Source of the DNA: Apostichopus japonicus
Taxonomy: Eukaryota > Echinodermata > Holothuroidea > Aspidochirotida > Stichopodidae
Assembly (NCBI RefSeq): GCF_037975245.1
Contig: NC_092567.1
Coordinates: 15,865,876-15,929,875, forward strand
Length of the DNA stretch: 64,000 nt
Reading direction: 5' to 3'
In this document: positions 47,262 through 59,805 of the stretch, piece after piece
Layout of the letters: the number at the start of each line of letters is the position of its first letter
Position numbering within the stretch: position 1 is the first letter of the stretch
The notes under the pieces: generated by a model
What the model was told of the DNA's origin: nothing
Seen by the model: only the letters and a program-made list of their open reading frames with translations
Databases searched by the model: none
Program-made: the position numbers and the translations under genes

Positions 47262-47430
47262 GCAAACTGCTTATCCACAGAGAGCCTGTGTAAGAGAATG
47301 TGTAAAAGTAAGTTGGCTTGACGTTTCGATCCAAGCAGGATCTTCTTCAGAGGCTAAAAAAAAAAAAAAAAAAATACCCTCTGAAGAAGATCCTGCTTGG
47401 ATCGAAAACGTCAGGCCATGTTACTTTTAA
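47262..47430. repeat. two Penelope-type terminal motifs in head-to-head inversion
   Basis: GCAAACTGCTTATCCACAGA leads into GACGTTTCGATCCAAGCAGG and CTTCAGAGGC. After an A18 spacer comes the inverse CCTCTGAAGAAGATCC with GGATCGAAAACGTCAGGCC. The right arm carries an intact CTGAAGA box, a GATCC/GGATC stem and GAAAAC. Together the arms make a hairpin of about 40 bp. Confidence 0.55.
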
Positions 47431-49080
47431 ACATGCGTTAATTGATCATTCAGAGAGAGAGAGATCTGAAAGCTCCAGCATGATACCAACCCGCCAATCG
47501 TGACTTTAATAAAAACCATCTCTGAAAATTGGAAATATCTTTCTGGCAAAGAGCTTATTCCTGCCAAAACTGAACTTTAATGAAGCCAGATACCAGTTCA
47601 TGATAGTCATGACTCACAGAAAAATGAGAACGTTCATTTAAGAGCAAATTGTGTTTTGTTATAGTTTCCTAACTGCGTGGTACACTAACTTCATACTGGG
47701 ATACATGCCTATGGTCTTTTTTCATTCGGTTAAATTTTGTCTGAACAATTTTCCACCATCTTGTTACTCCTAATAGGTTAAAAAAAATATATATAAAGAG
47801 AAAGGAAAAAAGATTCCTGACAGAGTAGATGAAATAAACAAAGTTGTTAATTTTAATACCAATGGCAACTATAGACTTACGCACTTAGTGGTGATCAAAA
47901 TTCGTTTAAAGGAATCGACGACACACCAAATGAAAATACTGTATGACATAGATGCAAAGACTATATTAACGAGATTTGTACTTACTGGTATTGAAAATGA
48001 TGCTGGAAATAACAGGCACCCTAGCTGAAAAAAAACAACACGCACCGGCTCCGGTGAGAATAATTCTCATTAAACGTGAGATGTGGAAACACAGGCAAAG
48101 ATGGAAAAAAGGGGAATTTACACAATAGTTGCACTGAAATGATGCTGGGTATATCCGGCACCTGTAACAATACACACCGGAACGAGTGAGAACTGATATC
48201 ATTAATGTGAGATTTGGAAAGAGAGGTTAAAGATCATGACTAATGGAATCTGCACACCGGAATGGGTGAGAAATGCTTTCATTTTAATGAAGTGATGGGA
48301 AATGCATGGTTTTGGGCTATACCTATAGCAAGGTACATAGTACTGTAATTCATGTTCATTTTGAAATGAAATTTAAAACTTAAAAAATAGTGGGAATGTG
48401 AGTAATGATTATACATTGACCAAAAATATGACTTGAGGTCAAAACAGAATACCTTGGTACTTGAAAAAAAAAAAAAAAATGAAAAAATCAGAATACAAAA
48501 TAATCTACCAGATAAAACTGGCTTGCACAACAATAACCTTTAAATGTATAGCATTCCTATATCTGGTAAACAGGTCCCTCACAACCAGAAAACACAGCCC
48601 AACTAATAAATAATACCTTAAAATGGATTTATAAATACCACACGGTAAAAAACTGAAGGTTTAAAAGATTCTTTGTTTTCAATGACCTTAACTTTGGGCA
48701 GATCTTGCATAAACCTTTGGCAGTTGTCACAATCTTTATCAATTTTTACAATGCCAAGTAATCAACGTTTTTAGGAATGCTCCGTTAAACAGCTGTGGGT
48801 TCCACGAAAAAAAAACCCATAGAAATTGTTGTTTGTAACGTTGCAGTTGAATGAATACGGTTTTGAAACAAAGTGTTCCTTTCACAGGAAAGGTACAACT
48901 GTTGTAACAATGACCCTATACAGACAAAACAGAACAGCCAGACAAATAATCATAAAATATTGCTTATAACTGATCTCGCCAGTCTTTAGTTGGTAATTGA
49001 AAGTATCTTGTGTCAACTACCTCATCAAAAGTACTAGGTTAGTTCAACTTGGAGTCATTGGTTAGTAAACCATACCTTAT
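47431..49080. other. non-coding stretch
   Basis: Nothing identified except two related phrases near 48000 and 48130 (ATGATGCTGG(A/G), GGCACC, ACAC(G)CACCGG), which look like a diverged local duplication of about 130 bp. Confidence 0.3.
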
Positions 49081-49089
49081 ATGGAGATG

Positions 49090-49245
49090 TCAGTATTATC
49101 CTGTATTGACTGTATTATCTGTATTATCCTGTATTGTCTGTATTGACTGTACTGTCTGTATTGACTGTATTGTCTGTATTGTCTGTATTGTCTGTATTGA
49201 TTGTCTGTATTGACTGTATTATCCTGTTTATGACAGTATTATCCA
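49090..49245. repeat. 10-bp minisatellite (CTGTATTGAC/T)n
   Basis: About fifteen copies of CTGTATTG plus AC, TC or ATC, with variants ATTATCCTG. It ends just before the SINE at 49256. Confidence 0.85.
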
Positions 49246-49255
49246 GTATTAGGCG

Positions 49256-49505
49256 GAGTGTATAGCCTAGTGGTTAACGCCGGCGTCTCCCAGTCATGAG
49301 ATCCCCGGTTCGATTCCCCGCCGACAGCAATGTGTGTCGTCTGGCAAGGGTGTTGTTCAATAACAACTTCCTGACATGGACGTTAAATGGATGTGTGCCG
49401 AGAGATTGGCTTCGGTCAGCTTGCGAGTCTACAAGCCTCCATGGCTTCTTTCGCGAGTTCCTGCTTGCGGGAAGATCACATATACATACATACATACATC
49501 CTAAG
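49256..49505 (+). mobile_element. tRNA-derived SINE with head and body
   Basis: The head has an A box (TATAGCCTAGTGGTTAACG) and a B box (GGTTCGATTCC) at about 49256-49330. The body reads GTGTCGTCTGGCAAGGGTG to CGCGAGTTCCTGCTTGCGGG, then a TACA repeat tail. Minus-strand relatives are at 5785-5990 and 52750-53320. Confidence 0.75.
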
Positions 49506-50362
49506 AAAAAAAACCAATTTTTTTAGTTGTATTGAACTTCTATTTAACTTATATAATCATTGAAGGGGGAGGTAGGGGGGAGTGTGGGCAATAGTTGTGG
49601 GGTGATGCTAGAAATGATCCCGGTGTGGTGATGTCACTTAACAGTTAACAAAGATTCAGTACTAGCAGGTCAAAACAGGAGTGATTTCACAGAGCTGAAT
49701 GAATGTGTCTACATATGAACTCTTTAATACTGATCTTACAAGAGATCAAAACTGATGAAATGAGAGGTATTTCACATGAATGTAAACTTTCTAGAGCTAA
49801 ATGTGTCTAGTAGCATTGGTGTTCAGTAAATGCATTCAAGCTAAGGGGGCCATATCAGCTGTACTGAGACTTAGAGGTATTAAATCCCTGCCGATTTACT
49901 CTGGATGAAACTTGTTCGATAGCGCACACTTGGCATATTCTATCGAAAATATTTTTGTCTGACCAAAGCATATATTGCACAATCAACTACTAAGGAAACC
50001 AAAGGGCGGGGGGGAGGGGGGTGGGAAGTTTGTGGGAGGTAAGGGGCATACAGCTTGCATAGTGTTCGACCAAACTGATTATAAAACACTCTGGATTAAC
50101 CAAAATGAGTAGAGAAAGGAAAGGTATCAGATTGCACTTAATAGAATTTTGAGAGGTATGGACTAGGAGCGATACACAGGTTCACCGGCTCCTGACAAAA
50201 GTCTTCACTGCCACTCAAAGAGAAATACAACTGCCACTTAAAATGCCGACACAACTAGCTGACTTCACATATGCCACGACGAGGGGATGACACAGGAGAA
50301 TAGAGAGGGGCTCACCACCTGCCCGCCTGTATGAACAATGACAACAGGATGGGAAAAAGTAT
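49506..50362 (-). other. 3' flank of the BRSK-like gene
   Basis: Probable 3'UTR start on the minus strand. Two G-rich patches (49565-49585, 50006-50030). No exon seen. Confidence 0.35.
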
Positions 50363-53300
50363 TCAGGGCGTGCCCGCGTCTTCTTCTTCGCATTTCGTGG
50401 GAACTAATTCGTCCTTTGACGACGACCGACCTTGTATGAAAACTTCGTCGCCATCCTCCTCTCCGAAGACCTCCACGGACATGTGAGGCGGGTACTCCGC
50501 ACTGACCGACGAAGAACTGGTCGACGAGGAGTGAATGTGACTGTCCGAAGTAGAAGTCTGCCCTCGTTGTGACGTCATGTGACATAAAACGAGATCCCCA
50601 ACTTTACGAAACCGCTTGGAAGGACCTGGAAAAATGGGAAAGAATGACAAGAGTGCAAGTTATTAAAAAAAAAAAAAGAAAAAAGAAAAGGCTATTGCAT
50701 TGTGGAAAGCAAGGAAACAAAAAGGGATAACAAGAAAAGAGTAGTCCCAACTGAATTTGCGCTAACTAGATTCTCCAAAGAAGGGCCACTGCGACAGTAA
50801 TGTTCAGTTTGGACCTTGAAGCATTATTACCTCTCTGGGGGGAAAAACAAACAGGATCCTGACACACCTTCTTTTTTTTCCCAGTATAAATTTACAGAGA
50901 AATTTATAAATAGGATAAAAATATAACAATATACAGAACATTTAAAATACAGGTTAATATATAAAAAAGTTTATGAGATTAAGATAATAACGAATGATAA
51001 AAAACGTTACAAAAGTTATCAAAATTATCAAAAAGCTACAACAAAGGATCTGAGAAGCTGTCTTTACCAGTTTACAAAAAGGGGCTGCTCTGTAAATAAA
51101 ACAAATTCTTACAGAGTAAAAATTGTAAAACATTATCAAAAAGCTACAATAAAGGATCCTTGTGCTCTCAGATATGTGAACAAGATTATCGTATACACAG
51201 CCCCCCAAATCAAATTGGGCTCCTACGCCTATATACAGTTTTTACCTCACAAGAACTGTGCAGAAATGCAAACTGATACAAGTTATTCTTTCCTGACTCC
51301 CTATGCTATAGTGTTTTTTTTTATCCAGCATATTCGATCCTTGTTTTGGGGAAGGAAGGTTAAAAAAAAAACTTTTCTCTTTTCATTTTATCTCAGGGTA
51401 CAGAATGCCAGATTTGGTTCCACCCCGTCTGTTTTCTTCCTAAATGTGATGTCTCGATGCTTCATTTGCATATTAAATGTGTAAAAGTAAGTTGGCCTGA
51501 AGTTTTGATCCTAGCAGGATCTTCTTCAAAGGCTAAATGACAAGTAACAGTAACAGATGGGACAAAAACACACACAGAATACGAACAGGGTAATGAGCAT
51601 GGTGAACACAAAGAGATGGATGTAAGGGGATTAGTAGACAAGGGATAGAGAGAAGAAAGAAAGAAACCAACAGGGGAAGAAGAGAGGTAGGAGATAAACA
51701 GTGGAGGGACAAAGAGAGGATAAGGGAAGGGGGTAGGGAATAAACTGGAAAAGGACAAAGACAGAAAGGTGTGGAAAAAAAGGGTGGAAGAGAGCTATGA
51801 GAAGAAGAGTGATAGGGGGGGGACAAGGGGGGACAAGAAAAGTTAGTCATGTCCTTCCTGAATGTTGAGCCCATGAGGTTGAATGGTGAGAAGGCGTTGC
51901 ATCCACAGCCTCTCTCTGCTGATTCGTACTAGGTCAGGACGGCTACCTAAGGATTCAATCCCCTGTAGGGACATGTTGTTAATGGTATGGTTGGGAAGGT
52001 TAAAGTGTTCTCCCACTGATGTCTCAGTCTTCATATTAAATGCAAATCATATCTTTAATACATTTTGTGTTTTTATTGTAGGAGTGGAAGAAGCGACTAA
52101 ATTTCTATACACAGCTAACATATTTAAGGTTTTCATTTTCGTTGGATCGTAGCTTTTGCGATATTCTGACTAAAGCCAGGACTTTCTAAACCCTAATCAT
52201 ATTTAAACACTCATCAATCTAAGAAAGAGATCCCTGTGGTTGCAACTAGTTGGCTGCCCCCAATTGATGGGTAATTAACCATCTCAATCTTTTTTTGTCT
52301 TTCACAAATGTTTGCTTTCATGTGCATTTAGTTTGGAACATGTTTCATCATTACCTGGGAAAGATATCAAAGAACTAAAATAAACGATGTTTTCAGATAC
52401 CCGTTTTTGTTCCTTTCACGCTCTTGTGTGGTACAACAAATTCAATGCCAAATGGCAAAATCAACTTCAAACTGACAGATTTTCCAGCTAAATTGCAGCT
52501 GTTATTAGTGAAACCTCACCTGTTAATATACTGAAATGCAGCGCAAATCCCTGTGACCTCCTATTACCATCAAGTTTACCGGTGTTGAGGATCTCAATCT
52601 GGAACCTAATGGGTTTAATAAATACCGCACTGCTCCCTCCACGTCTGTAGTCTACCCGAAATATTGCAGGTGGGTGGACTGAATATACCATATCTGATAT
52701 CTAAAGGGTGAAGAAAAAAAAAAGAAAAAAAAAAGAAAGTTGAATGTGTATGTATGTATTTTAGATCCTCCTGCAAGCAGGAACTCGCGAAGAAGCCATC
52801 ATTGGCTTATCAATAATATTTAATAATATTTGCTTTTTATATAGCGCTTTATACCAGCGATAGGTCTCAAGTTCTCTCAACGCGCTTTACAGACATTATA
52901 TTACCCCTGGTCAATGATAACCTGTCCCAGAGACAATCCTTCCAGTCGGCAGCAGTTATATACTGCGCCCAATGACAAGTTACCTCACAGGTACCCATTT
53001 AACCCCTGGGTGGAGAGAGGCAAGTGAGATAAAGCATCTTGCCCAAGGACGCAACGTAATGAACTAGGCAGGAATCGAACCAGCAATCCTTGGATCACAA
53101 GTCCGATGCCTTAGCCAATTGGCCACCAAGCTCTCACAAAGCCGCAAGCTGACCGAAGTCAGTCTCTTAGATTCATATTTAACGTCCATGATTATGAATT
53201 ATCAATTGTCAACAACTCTGTAACTGGACGACATACATTAATCTTGGAGTGACTCGAACTCGGGACCTTATGATTGAAATTAAAGAGCCAGTGTTAACCA

Positions 53301-56300
53301 CTGAGCAAACACTCCACAATGAAATAAGAAATGAAATAAGAAATAAGTCAAGCAGAGGAGAGGGGGGATGGGGGGAATTAGGTATATTGTATTTATGGAC
53401 ATAATTCTTTCACATTTAATTACAAATTCAAATTTTGACCTCTTTAATGGCATGCCTTGTTTGGTCAGCAGTGTGTACAAATACAAAAAAGCACCTAGCT
53501 ATTGTAGCTGATGTTCACAAAACAAGACCATTGCCAAGAAACATCAATATGCTAGACTTTTTTTTCCTCTGGTTCATAATATTTCTTATTCTGATGACAT
53601 AAATACATAATTTCACACTACCCAAACTTCACAAAACCATATTGGTATATAACTATCAAATTATCCTCATCTTGGAAGATCCGGTGAGACTTCGAGAGTC
53701 CAACGCTTCCAATGATAATTATAATAACGTTATGGCCGGTATCTTTGTCACAAACTGGACATCAATTGCACACTATCGTTCACAACCATCGAAATGATGT
53801 AAACTGTAACAATTGCTCCATTTCCATCACCTCAGAAATTTATCCAGATTTTTGCATTTATTTTACTAAAAGATTTCTATAATTGAGGAAGTTATGAAGA
53901 AACTTACAGAGAGGAGAGCCTGTGTGAGATCTGCTTTTATAGCAGCCAGACATGGTCCTGGGACAGGAATTGTGAAGGCCTCTTCATTACGATCCGATCC
54001 CAGCAAACTACTGAACCACGATCTTCTTGTTAATCTGAAGAAAAAAAAAAACGGGATCAAGGTGTAAATAGGCAACTTTTCACATACCTCATCATGCATC
54101 AAGTTAAGATGAGATGAGATAAACTTGATTAAATCCCCAAAACAGGTAAATGCATGCTCCCATCTGAGTTGGTTTTTCATAAGGACAAAGAAGCATAGTA
54201 ATTCGTATTTTCTTCAAATGAGCTGCGAAAAAATGAAAAAGTTTATCCTTGACCGTCGGGTATCGAAGTCGTAACCTGCGCCATCACAACAGGTGTCGAT
54301 ATATACATTGAATGTGTCAGTGCTCACGCCATACCAGCGGCTATACACGTCCGCTTCGCGAGCTACATGACTCATCGTTCCAAACAATGAATTTCCCTGT
54401 TCTGGCTGTGCTGCAGCCGTGTTTTTATTTCCTAGGAAGTAAGACGAATATTCAGAAAATCACTAGGGTGCAGTCCAATCAAATTCCTGAAAAGTAGGCC
54501 ACCCCTACTCTCCAGAGAACACTATTTCTGGACCTTTATCATGATTCTGACATCAGAATATGAAAGAACGCGCTTTATTTTTTCTGGACCGATGAGTAAT
54601 ATCGTTGTTAAAATCATTACCTCAAAAATAGCAATTTCTGGAGATATCTTCAGATCGAATTTAGCATCAAATGTGGCACCATTTTGCATCTAGCCCATCC
54701 TCTGTATGCAAAAATTTTCCAAACCCCTCCCCCAGGACTGCGATCCGTATCCACCTAAGTGCCCCTCATCAAATGCTGGTGCCCCCCCTGTGCCCCCCCA
54801 GACTGAAAAGTCTGGTGACGCCACTGTTTTTACTCGTAGGGATGAGTAACATCAGCGATGAATTAGAGCGAAGTGAGCAATGTGGATGATGGTCAGAGCT
54901 GAAACAAGTTGGTGAGGTAGCTTCCTCCTACATGTGCATACATTTGAACACCATCAGAAATAGTTTGTAGTTGATTTGTTCACATATCGGGAGCCAGTGG
55001 AGTTCAATGGATGGTTTCATTGAGGGAATCATCCTTACTGCCATCCAGAAATAGGGATGTCATCAGCTTGTTATAAAATATTAACTTTCTGATTCTTAAT
55101 TGAAATACCTGATAATAATATTCAATACTTTCAGTGCTAATACTTCAGCTGCCAAAACTAAGGGAGAAGGACTCGACGGACAGCCCTTCCTTTACTTTGC
55201 GATGAAAGGAGGGGTGGGTGGGGGGCAGCAGATTGTGCAATTTTGCAAATTCAAATTTTACTATAATTGTGAAAACCGGTAACCCACTTTTTTAGTCTGA
55301 CCCCGAATTTGATATGCATAGATAAGAGTCCTGTTTATAAAATTCCACTCCAGCTTGTCGAAACCTTTCTCGAAAATCAATCAGGAAGAGTTAAACCTGT
55401 ATAGCATGATCCGTAGAATAATTATTCAAGTCTTAACCAAACCTAATATTTCTTCAAATAAATCTATCTTTGAGGAAACCCGCTTGCTGATGCAAATTGA
55501 GGGACACTTATGTTCTTTCATGAATTGAGTGCTGGGGGGGGGGTGGGGGCGGGGGGGTGGGGGTGGTGCCCTCTCCCGGTCCCCAAGATTTGACTCTCCT
55601 TGTCATGTTCATAAGAGAACTATGGAAGATTTGGCATTAAACTTTACGACCACGATGCTACCCCTTTACAATCAGCCAATATTGTATGAACTAGGACAGG
55701 TTCAAAGGTTCACGAGTGATTTTGCATCGAATAGACAAATATGCAATATCGCAAGTGTGCTTATAAATTTAACTGGGGAGCGATTTTTCTGATATCTAAA
55801 AATAAAGATATATTTGATCATTGTTTTAATCCTTACCTTTGTTTATAATACTTAGACAAGTTTTTCCATTTTCATTTGTTCATTACCAAATTACTTCAAA
55901 CACTCGCGACGCAAGAAACAAAACAGCGCTGACCTTCGACCCCCGAGGTTATATACTTACTCTGGTGAGCTTTCCGGAGTGAGAGAGACATCGTCTTGTT
56001 CCACGCTTAACATTTTTCTTCGATGGAACCTCGGCGATCCTAGAATACTATTTTTCAAACTATTTAATCTCACCCTCCAGGGCACTGGCTGTACATTCTG
56101 AGGGTTGTTAATGTTATTACTGCCGGATGTGAGGATGCCCGTATGGCCACCTGATGTTAATATTCCCGTATGGCTCATAGGGCCCGATTCTGAATGCTGC
56201 CTGAAGAAGTCACGAGGGCTGTGTTGGGGTGACGAGGCAGGGCTGCTCGATAAGCTGCGACTTCTGTTATGGAGAAAGAGAAACGTCACAAAAGAGCTTT

Positions 56301-58402
56301 CAAAATAGCCTATTTTAATACAATTTAATTTTTTAATTTTTAAGTAGCAAAGAATACATTCAGTTGGATCTGGGTTAGGTGTGAACTTAAAAACGATAAA
56401 TATGATAGCTGACCCCCCAAATTTTTTTTTTAAGCATACAACAGGTTGAACAATGACTGTGAGTCACATCCCTATCATGGTATTAATAAAAGCTAGCAGT
56501 ATTGTTTTCAATCGAACTGTTAACTTACCCTCATCTTTCTTAGACATATCATATTTGCAGATAATTGACTATCACCAGTTTCATTATGTTTTCAAATCCA
56601 AAGGTGAGTTGGATATGTAGTAGTGAAATGGGTGCAATAAGTAGGGTGGGGGGGGGGGCAGGGGGGTGAGTGGAGATGTTTCAAAATTTTGCAGTTTCTT
56701 TGCACTGCAATTTGTTGCAATTATCTATGATAGCCAAATTGATTACAAATTCAAAGAATCTTAGGAAGAATTCAGACAATGCATCCCCCCAGGGATGAGA
56801 CTGAGCCGGGGAAAAAAAATCTGAAATTTATCGATCGCCGTCCTGGAGGAGGGGTTTAAGGGGAGGGGGTGTCCCCCTCCCCTTTAGAAATTTTTTTGTC
56901 AGGTAAGGAGGGCTTAGATGCAAAATGGTGGACTCTAGATGGAATCTATCACATCACGTAACTCGCCAAAAAAGTGTGGAATTTCTGCTTGTATAATTTA
57001 TCCATTAGCTTTTTTGAACCAAAAAAAAGGCTTTTTTGCTTGCTTTGTGCTACTTGATTCCACCACTGGTCAAATTCGGTGTTCCTTCCCTTCACAGTCC
57101 AGCATGTTCGGCAAAAAAAAAAGAAAAAAAAAATTAAAAAAATAATAAAAAATAATAAAAAACGCGAAATTACGAGAAAAAACGCGAAAATGAAAAAAAA
57201 AAAAAATCGGAAATCCGCGTTTCCTCGGAAGAGTCTCATGCCTGATCCCCCCCCCACCCAAAAAAAACCCCCCAATCTATCCTTGCTATAAAAATATCTT
57301 TTAGATCGAGATATGAAGAAGCATACAGGAGAATGGAGTCAAAACATCATGCAAATGAATATGCAAATGAAAATTATTCAAATTGCACAGAGCATGATGA
57401 AAGTCATGTTACAATTTGCCTGCGATAAACTTGAAGTCCAGACACTACGTTAGGAAGTCATGTGGGGGATGGGGGGAGGTAGGGGGGGTGGGGGTCTGGG
57501 GAGATATACTACACAGCATTCACATGTACAATATACTACAGTTCATAGTCTCTCTCTCTCTCTGTTTGAGAAAATGCCAAAGTGCTTCTCAAAGAAATTA
57601 CCCTACCAATGCCAATAAATGCTGCAATGAAGATTGGCTCGTACTATTCACTCGACTCAAATTTCAAATTGTAGAATTTCTCTGTTCTTTGTATAAAGTT
57701 CATTAAATGGTCGAGTTTTAAGAATTTTTAAAACAACTGATTAAGAGTTTAGCATTCTGGCCTGCACCGAGGAGCCGACACATGATGATCAAAATTCGGC
57801 TTCTATTTTGGGAACATTGAAAAGATTTTAGCACATTTTGAAGGTGAATATATTGAAAAAAATGGAAAATAAATAGCAGAAATATTTACTGGCACTTTAA
57901 TCTATCCCCTTTCTCTTGCATTGTGACACAGCGTGAGGTGAAACACAGATGCAAACGTTAAATAAGTAAATCTATACGACCCGCTTAAAAATATCACTAA
58001 TAAATGCAGGACATCTAGACTAAATAGACCACCGGCATAGTAGTCACTCTCACTGAACTGGCATTCAACCTTACAGTAGATATGAATCTGAACAAATTTG
58101 AATAATTATGCATTATTCCACAGAGAGAAAGAAACACAAAAAGACTCTTTCTCTCAACGAGACTGTTGTATAAAAAATTATATATAAAAAAATTTATATA
58201 TAAAAAAATTCATATATAAAATTTTTTTATATATAAAAAAAATTTATATACAAAAAAAAATTAATGAAAAAGTACCCTGAGTTTGAATAAATAGGGATAG
58301 CTCTCCTGGCAGGAGACAGAGAGCTCTCGCGATGAAGGTCCAGGGACTTGCGCTCGGACCGCCTCCGATGGAATGAGTCCACTCTCTTACGAGGTGGGTC
58401 CA
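50363..58402 (-). CDS. BRSK: BRSK/SAD kinase homologue, last five coding exons (partial)
   Basis: Minus-strand exons, 5' to 3': 58276-58402, 55961-56263, 53908-54034, 52520-52700 and 50363-50625, joined in frame by GT-AG borders (1001 bases). They read [20 protein letters not shown] and [14 protein letters not shown]; then [20 protein letters not shown] and [20 protein letters not shown] with LTPESSPE. These are followed by [12 protein letters not shown] and [15 protein letters not shown]; then [20 protein letters not shown] and [11 protein letters not shown]; and last [15 protein letters not shown] to a stop at 50363-50365. This matches the proline/serine-rich linker and KA1-like C-terminal domain of BRSK1/2, AMPK-related neuronal polarity kinases activated by LKB1. 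The kinase and UBA domains should lie to the right of the window. Introns hold SINEs, MITEs and a Penelope remnant. The final exon's acidic tail (DEDAGTP-type end) is poorly conserved in the family. Confidence 0.88.
51495..52040 (-). pseudogene. Penelope-like element 3' part: GIY-YIG-type C-terminus plus terminal motif
   Basis: The minus-strand frame 52034-51846 reads [36 protein letters not shown] and [10 protein letters not shown], the C-terminal part of the endonuclease/RT polyproteins found in Penelope-like and related GIY-YIG elements. About 300 bases further 3' on the same strand is TTGAAGAAGATCCTGCTAGG with ATCAAAACTTCAGG, the motif also present alone at 9646, 22247 and 47262. A purine-rich simple stretch lies between. 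It sits in the last BRSK intron. Confidence 0.65.
52750..53320 (-). mobile_element. SINE with a second SINE nested inside
   Basis: The outer SINE (GATCCTCCTGCAAGCAGG to a tRNA-like head near 53250-53320) is interrupted after GGCTTATCAA by a different tRNA-derived SINE (about 52815-53135: TATATAGCGCTTTATACC, TCTTGCCCAAGGACGC, head AATCGAACCAGCAATCC) and then resumes ACAAAGCCGCAAGCTGACC. The copy at 5785 gives the uninterrupted outer sequence. Confidence 0.75.
54500..54835. mobile_element. TIR-family fragment in BRSK intron
   Basis: The right end GGTGACGCCACTG and the interior GGACTGCGATCCGTATCCACC match the families at 29790 and 28728. The left end is unclear. Confidence 0.35.
56790..57244. 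mobile_element. MITE with CAGG(G/C)ATGAGACT ends in BRSK intron
   Basis: CAGGGATGAGACT opens it and AGTCTCATGCCTG closes it. The flanks CATCCCCC and ATCCCCCC are C-rich, so the duplication cannot be placed exactly. It contains the GGGGAGGGGGTGTCCCCCTCCCC self-complementary stretch also seen at 61715-61737, and an A-rich patch whose frames are low complexity. Confidence 0.6.
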
Positions 58403-58450
58403 CTACAGAACAGAGGAGATGAAATGAAACAGATGAGATGGATGCAAACG

Positions 58451-58550
58451 GAATTTAAATACCTTACTACTAAGAACTGATAAAAGAGGTCGACATTAGG
58501 AATTTAAATACCTTACTACTAAGAACTGATAAAAGAGGTCGACATTTTGC
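58451..58550. repeat. 53-bp tandem duplication near a BRSK splice acceptor
   Basis: AATTTAAATACCTTACTACT to GAGGTCGACATT occurs twice in succession, about 50 bases upstream (minus strand) of the acceptor at 58403. Confidence 0.85.
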
Positions 58551-59180
58551 TGTCCGATGCCTCTCTGTGGAGTTTTTCACTCCTTGGTTTTAGTGGAGCC
58601 AAAGTTAAAAGTAATAATAATTTTTGGGAAATTTTATTACCCAAAGTGTGGTTGCAAAAACTGAATGTGGCGTAAGAATATGGTAGATCATTCTGGTTAC
58701 TTTCAAGCTTTCATGTATTGTCCGTCAAATGTCAGATCATTCCGCGAAAGTGTCCATTAGCTATAGGTTGCATCCAAAAACCTGTCGTTTGTACTGAACG
58801 GCAGGTTTATTCCAGTTGGTTAGCTGAGTTATCAGTCCCATCTTTTCGCACCTTAGTTGAGCTGCCTATTTGTCTATTATGCAACTCTTCACACAGCTAA
58901 TAGCCATATCACTATCAGATCAAGGCAGACATGGCAAGGTGTGAACAAATCAACTCTTCCTAACTAACCAATCTGTTCGCAGAAGAGATAAAGTTTCAGT
59001 AAGTTGAGGTCAAGAGAGCTGAATAATGCAACCTGTGGTTAATGGACTAATTCTTGTCATGAAGTTGCTTTAATTAACAAGGTCATTTGCTCGAAAATGA
59101 ACAGGAAATAATTGCACTCACGCCCTCTGTATTTCTCCTGTATTCTATCAGTCAGATGAACGGACGATTCAAGGTATTTA
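58551..59180. other. BRSK intron sequence, nothing recognised
   Basis: Looked for further BRSK exons on the minus strand here and up to 60058 and found none. Confidence 0.4.
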
Positions 59181-59368
59181 AAATCGTCTTGTTACTAGTT
59201 TTCAATTCCATAACCTTTCACAATGGGAATTTTCACATGATCATGCATATTCATCATCATCTGAATATGCAAATTAAAATTGTCTTGTTACTAGTATTCA
59301 ATTCCATACCTTTCACACTGGGAATTTTCACATGATCAAGCATATTCATCATCATCTGAATATGCAAT
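59181..59368. repeat. tandem duplication of about 95 bp
   Basis: AAAATCGTCTTGTTACTAGT to CATCATCTGAATATGCAA is repeated with small changes starting near 59275. Each unit ends in a near-palindrome GCATATTCATC..GAATATGC. Confidence 0.85.
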
Positions 59369-59422
59369 GTGTAACATTGGTCACAATAGATTGGTCCAAG
59401 CTAGTTGAAATAAAGTTACATG

Positions 59423-59805
59423 CAGTGACGGAGCGTCCATACAGTCAGAGGGGGGGGATGCCCCCCCTGACGGACTCAAATGGACTGCTGGAGCCCTTTT
59501 CAGCTTTTTACCACTTTTTACTTATTCGTGATTATTGACTTTTTATTGCACTCTCAAATACCTATTGAAATTTTTCACATTTTGTCGGTGTAATTTTCTG
59601 ACAAAATGGCGATAACACCTATTTATTCTTCATTTATCTGCAAATTAGTAAGGCCTGGAAAGGGTCATTTCCGGCAATCTAGGTAGTAACTTTACTCAAA
59701 AAATTTCTGTACGCTCCGCGCCAACCGCACCACTTAGATAGTGTCGAAAGCACCCCTACAGACCATTCTCGCCCCCTCTGACCAAAACCCCTAGCTCCGC
59801 CACTG
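59423..59805. mobile_element. hAT-like MITE with perfect 8-bp target duplication
   Basis: Ends CAGTGACGGAGC / GCTCCGCCACTG, with GTTACATG at 59415-59422 and 59806-59813. It carries the hairpin module in reverse (GCGCCAACC). It is the best-bounded member of the family that also includes 45850-46225. Confidence 0.85.

Noticed and set aside
49090-49245. CRISPR or regulatory array
   Set aside because: The units are contiguous 10-bp minisatellite repeats without spacers.
50265-50585. Alternative 106-codon frame overlapping the last BRSK exon
   Set aside because: Different frame from the exon, which matches BRSK and splices in phase with its neighbours.
56949-57291. Lys-rich or Phe-rich proteins encoded on both strands
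   Set aside because: Arise from an A-rich patch in a MITE.
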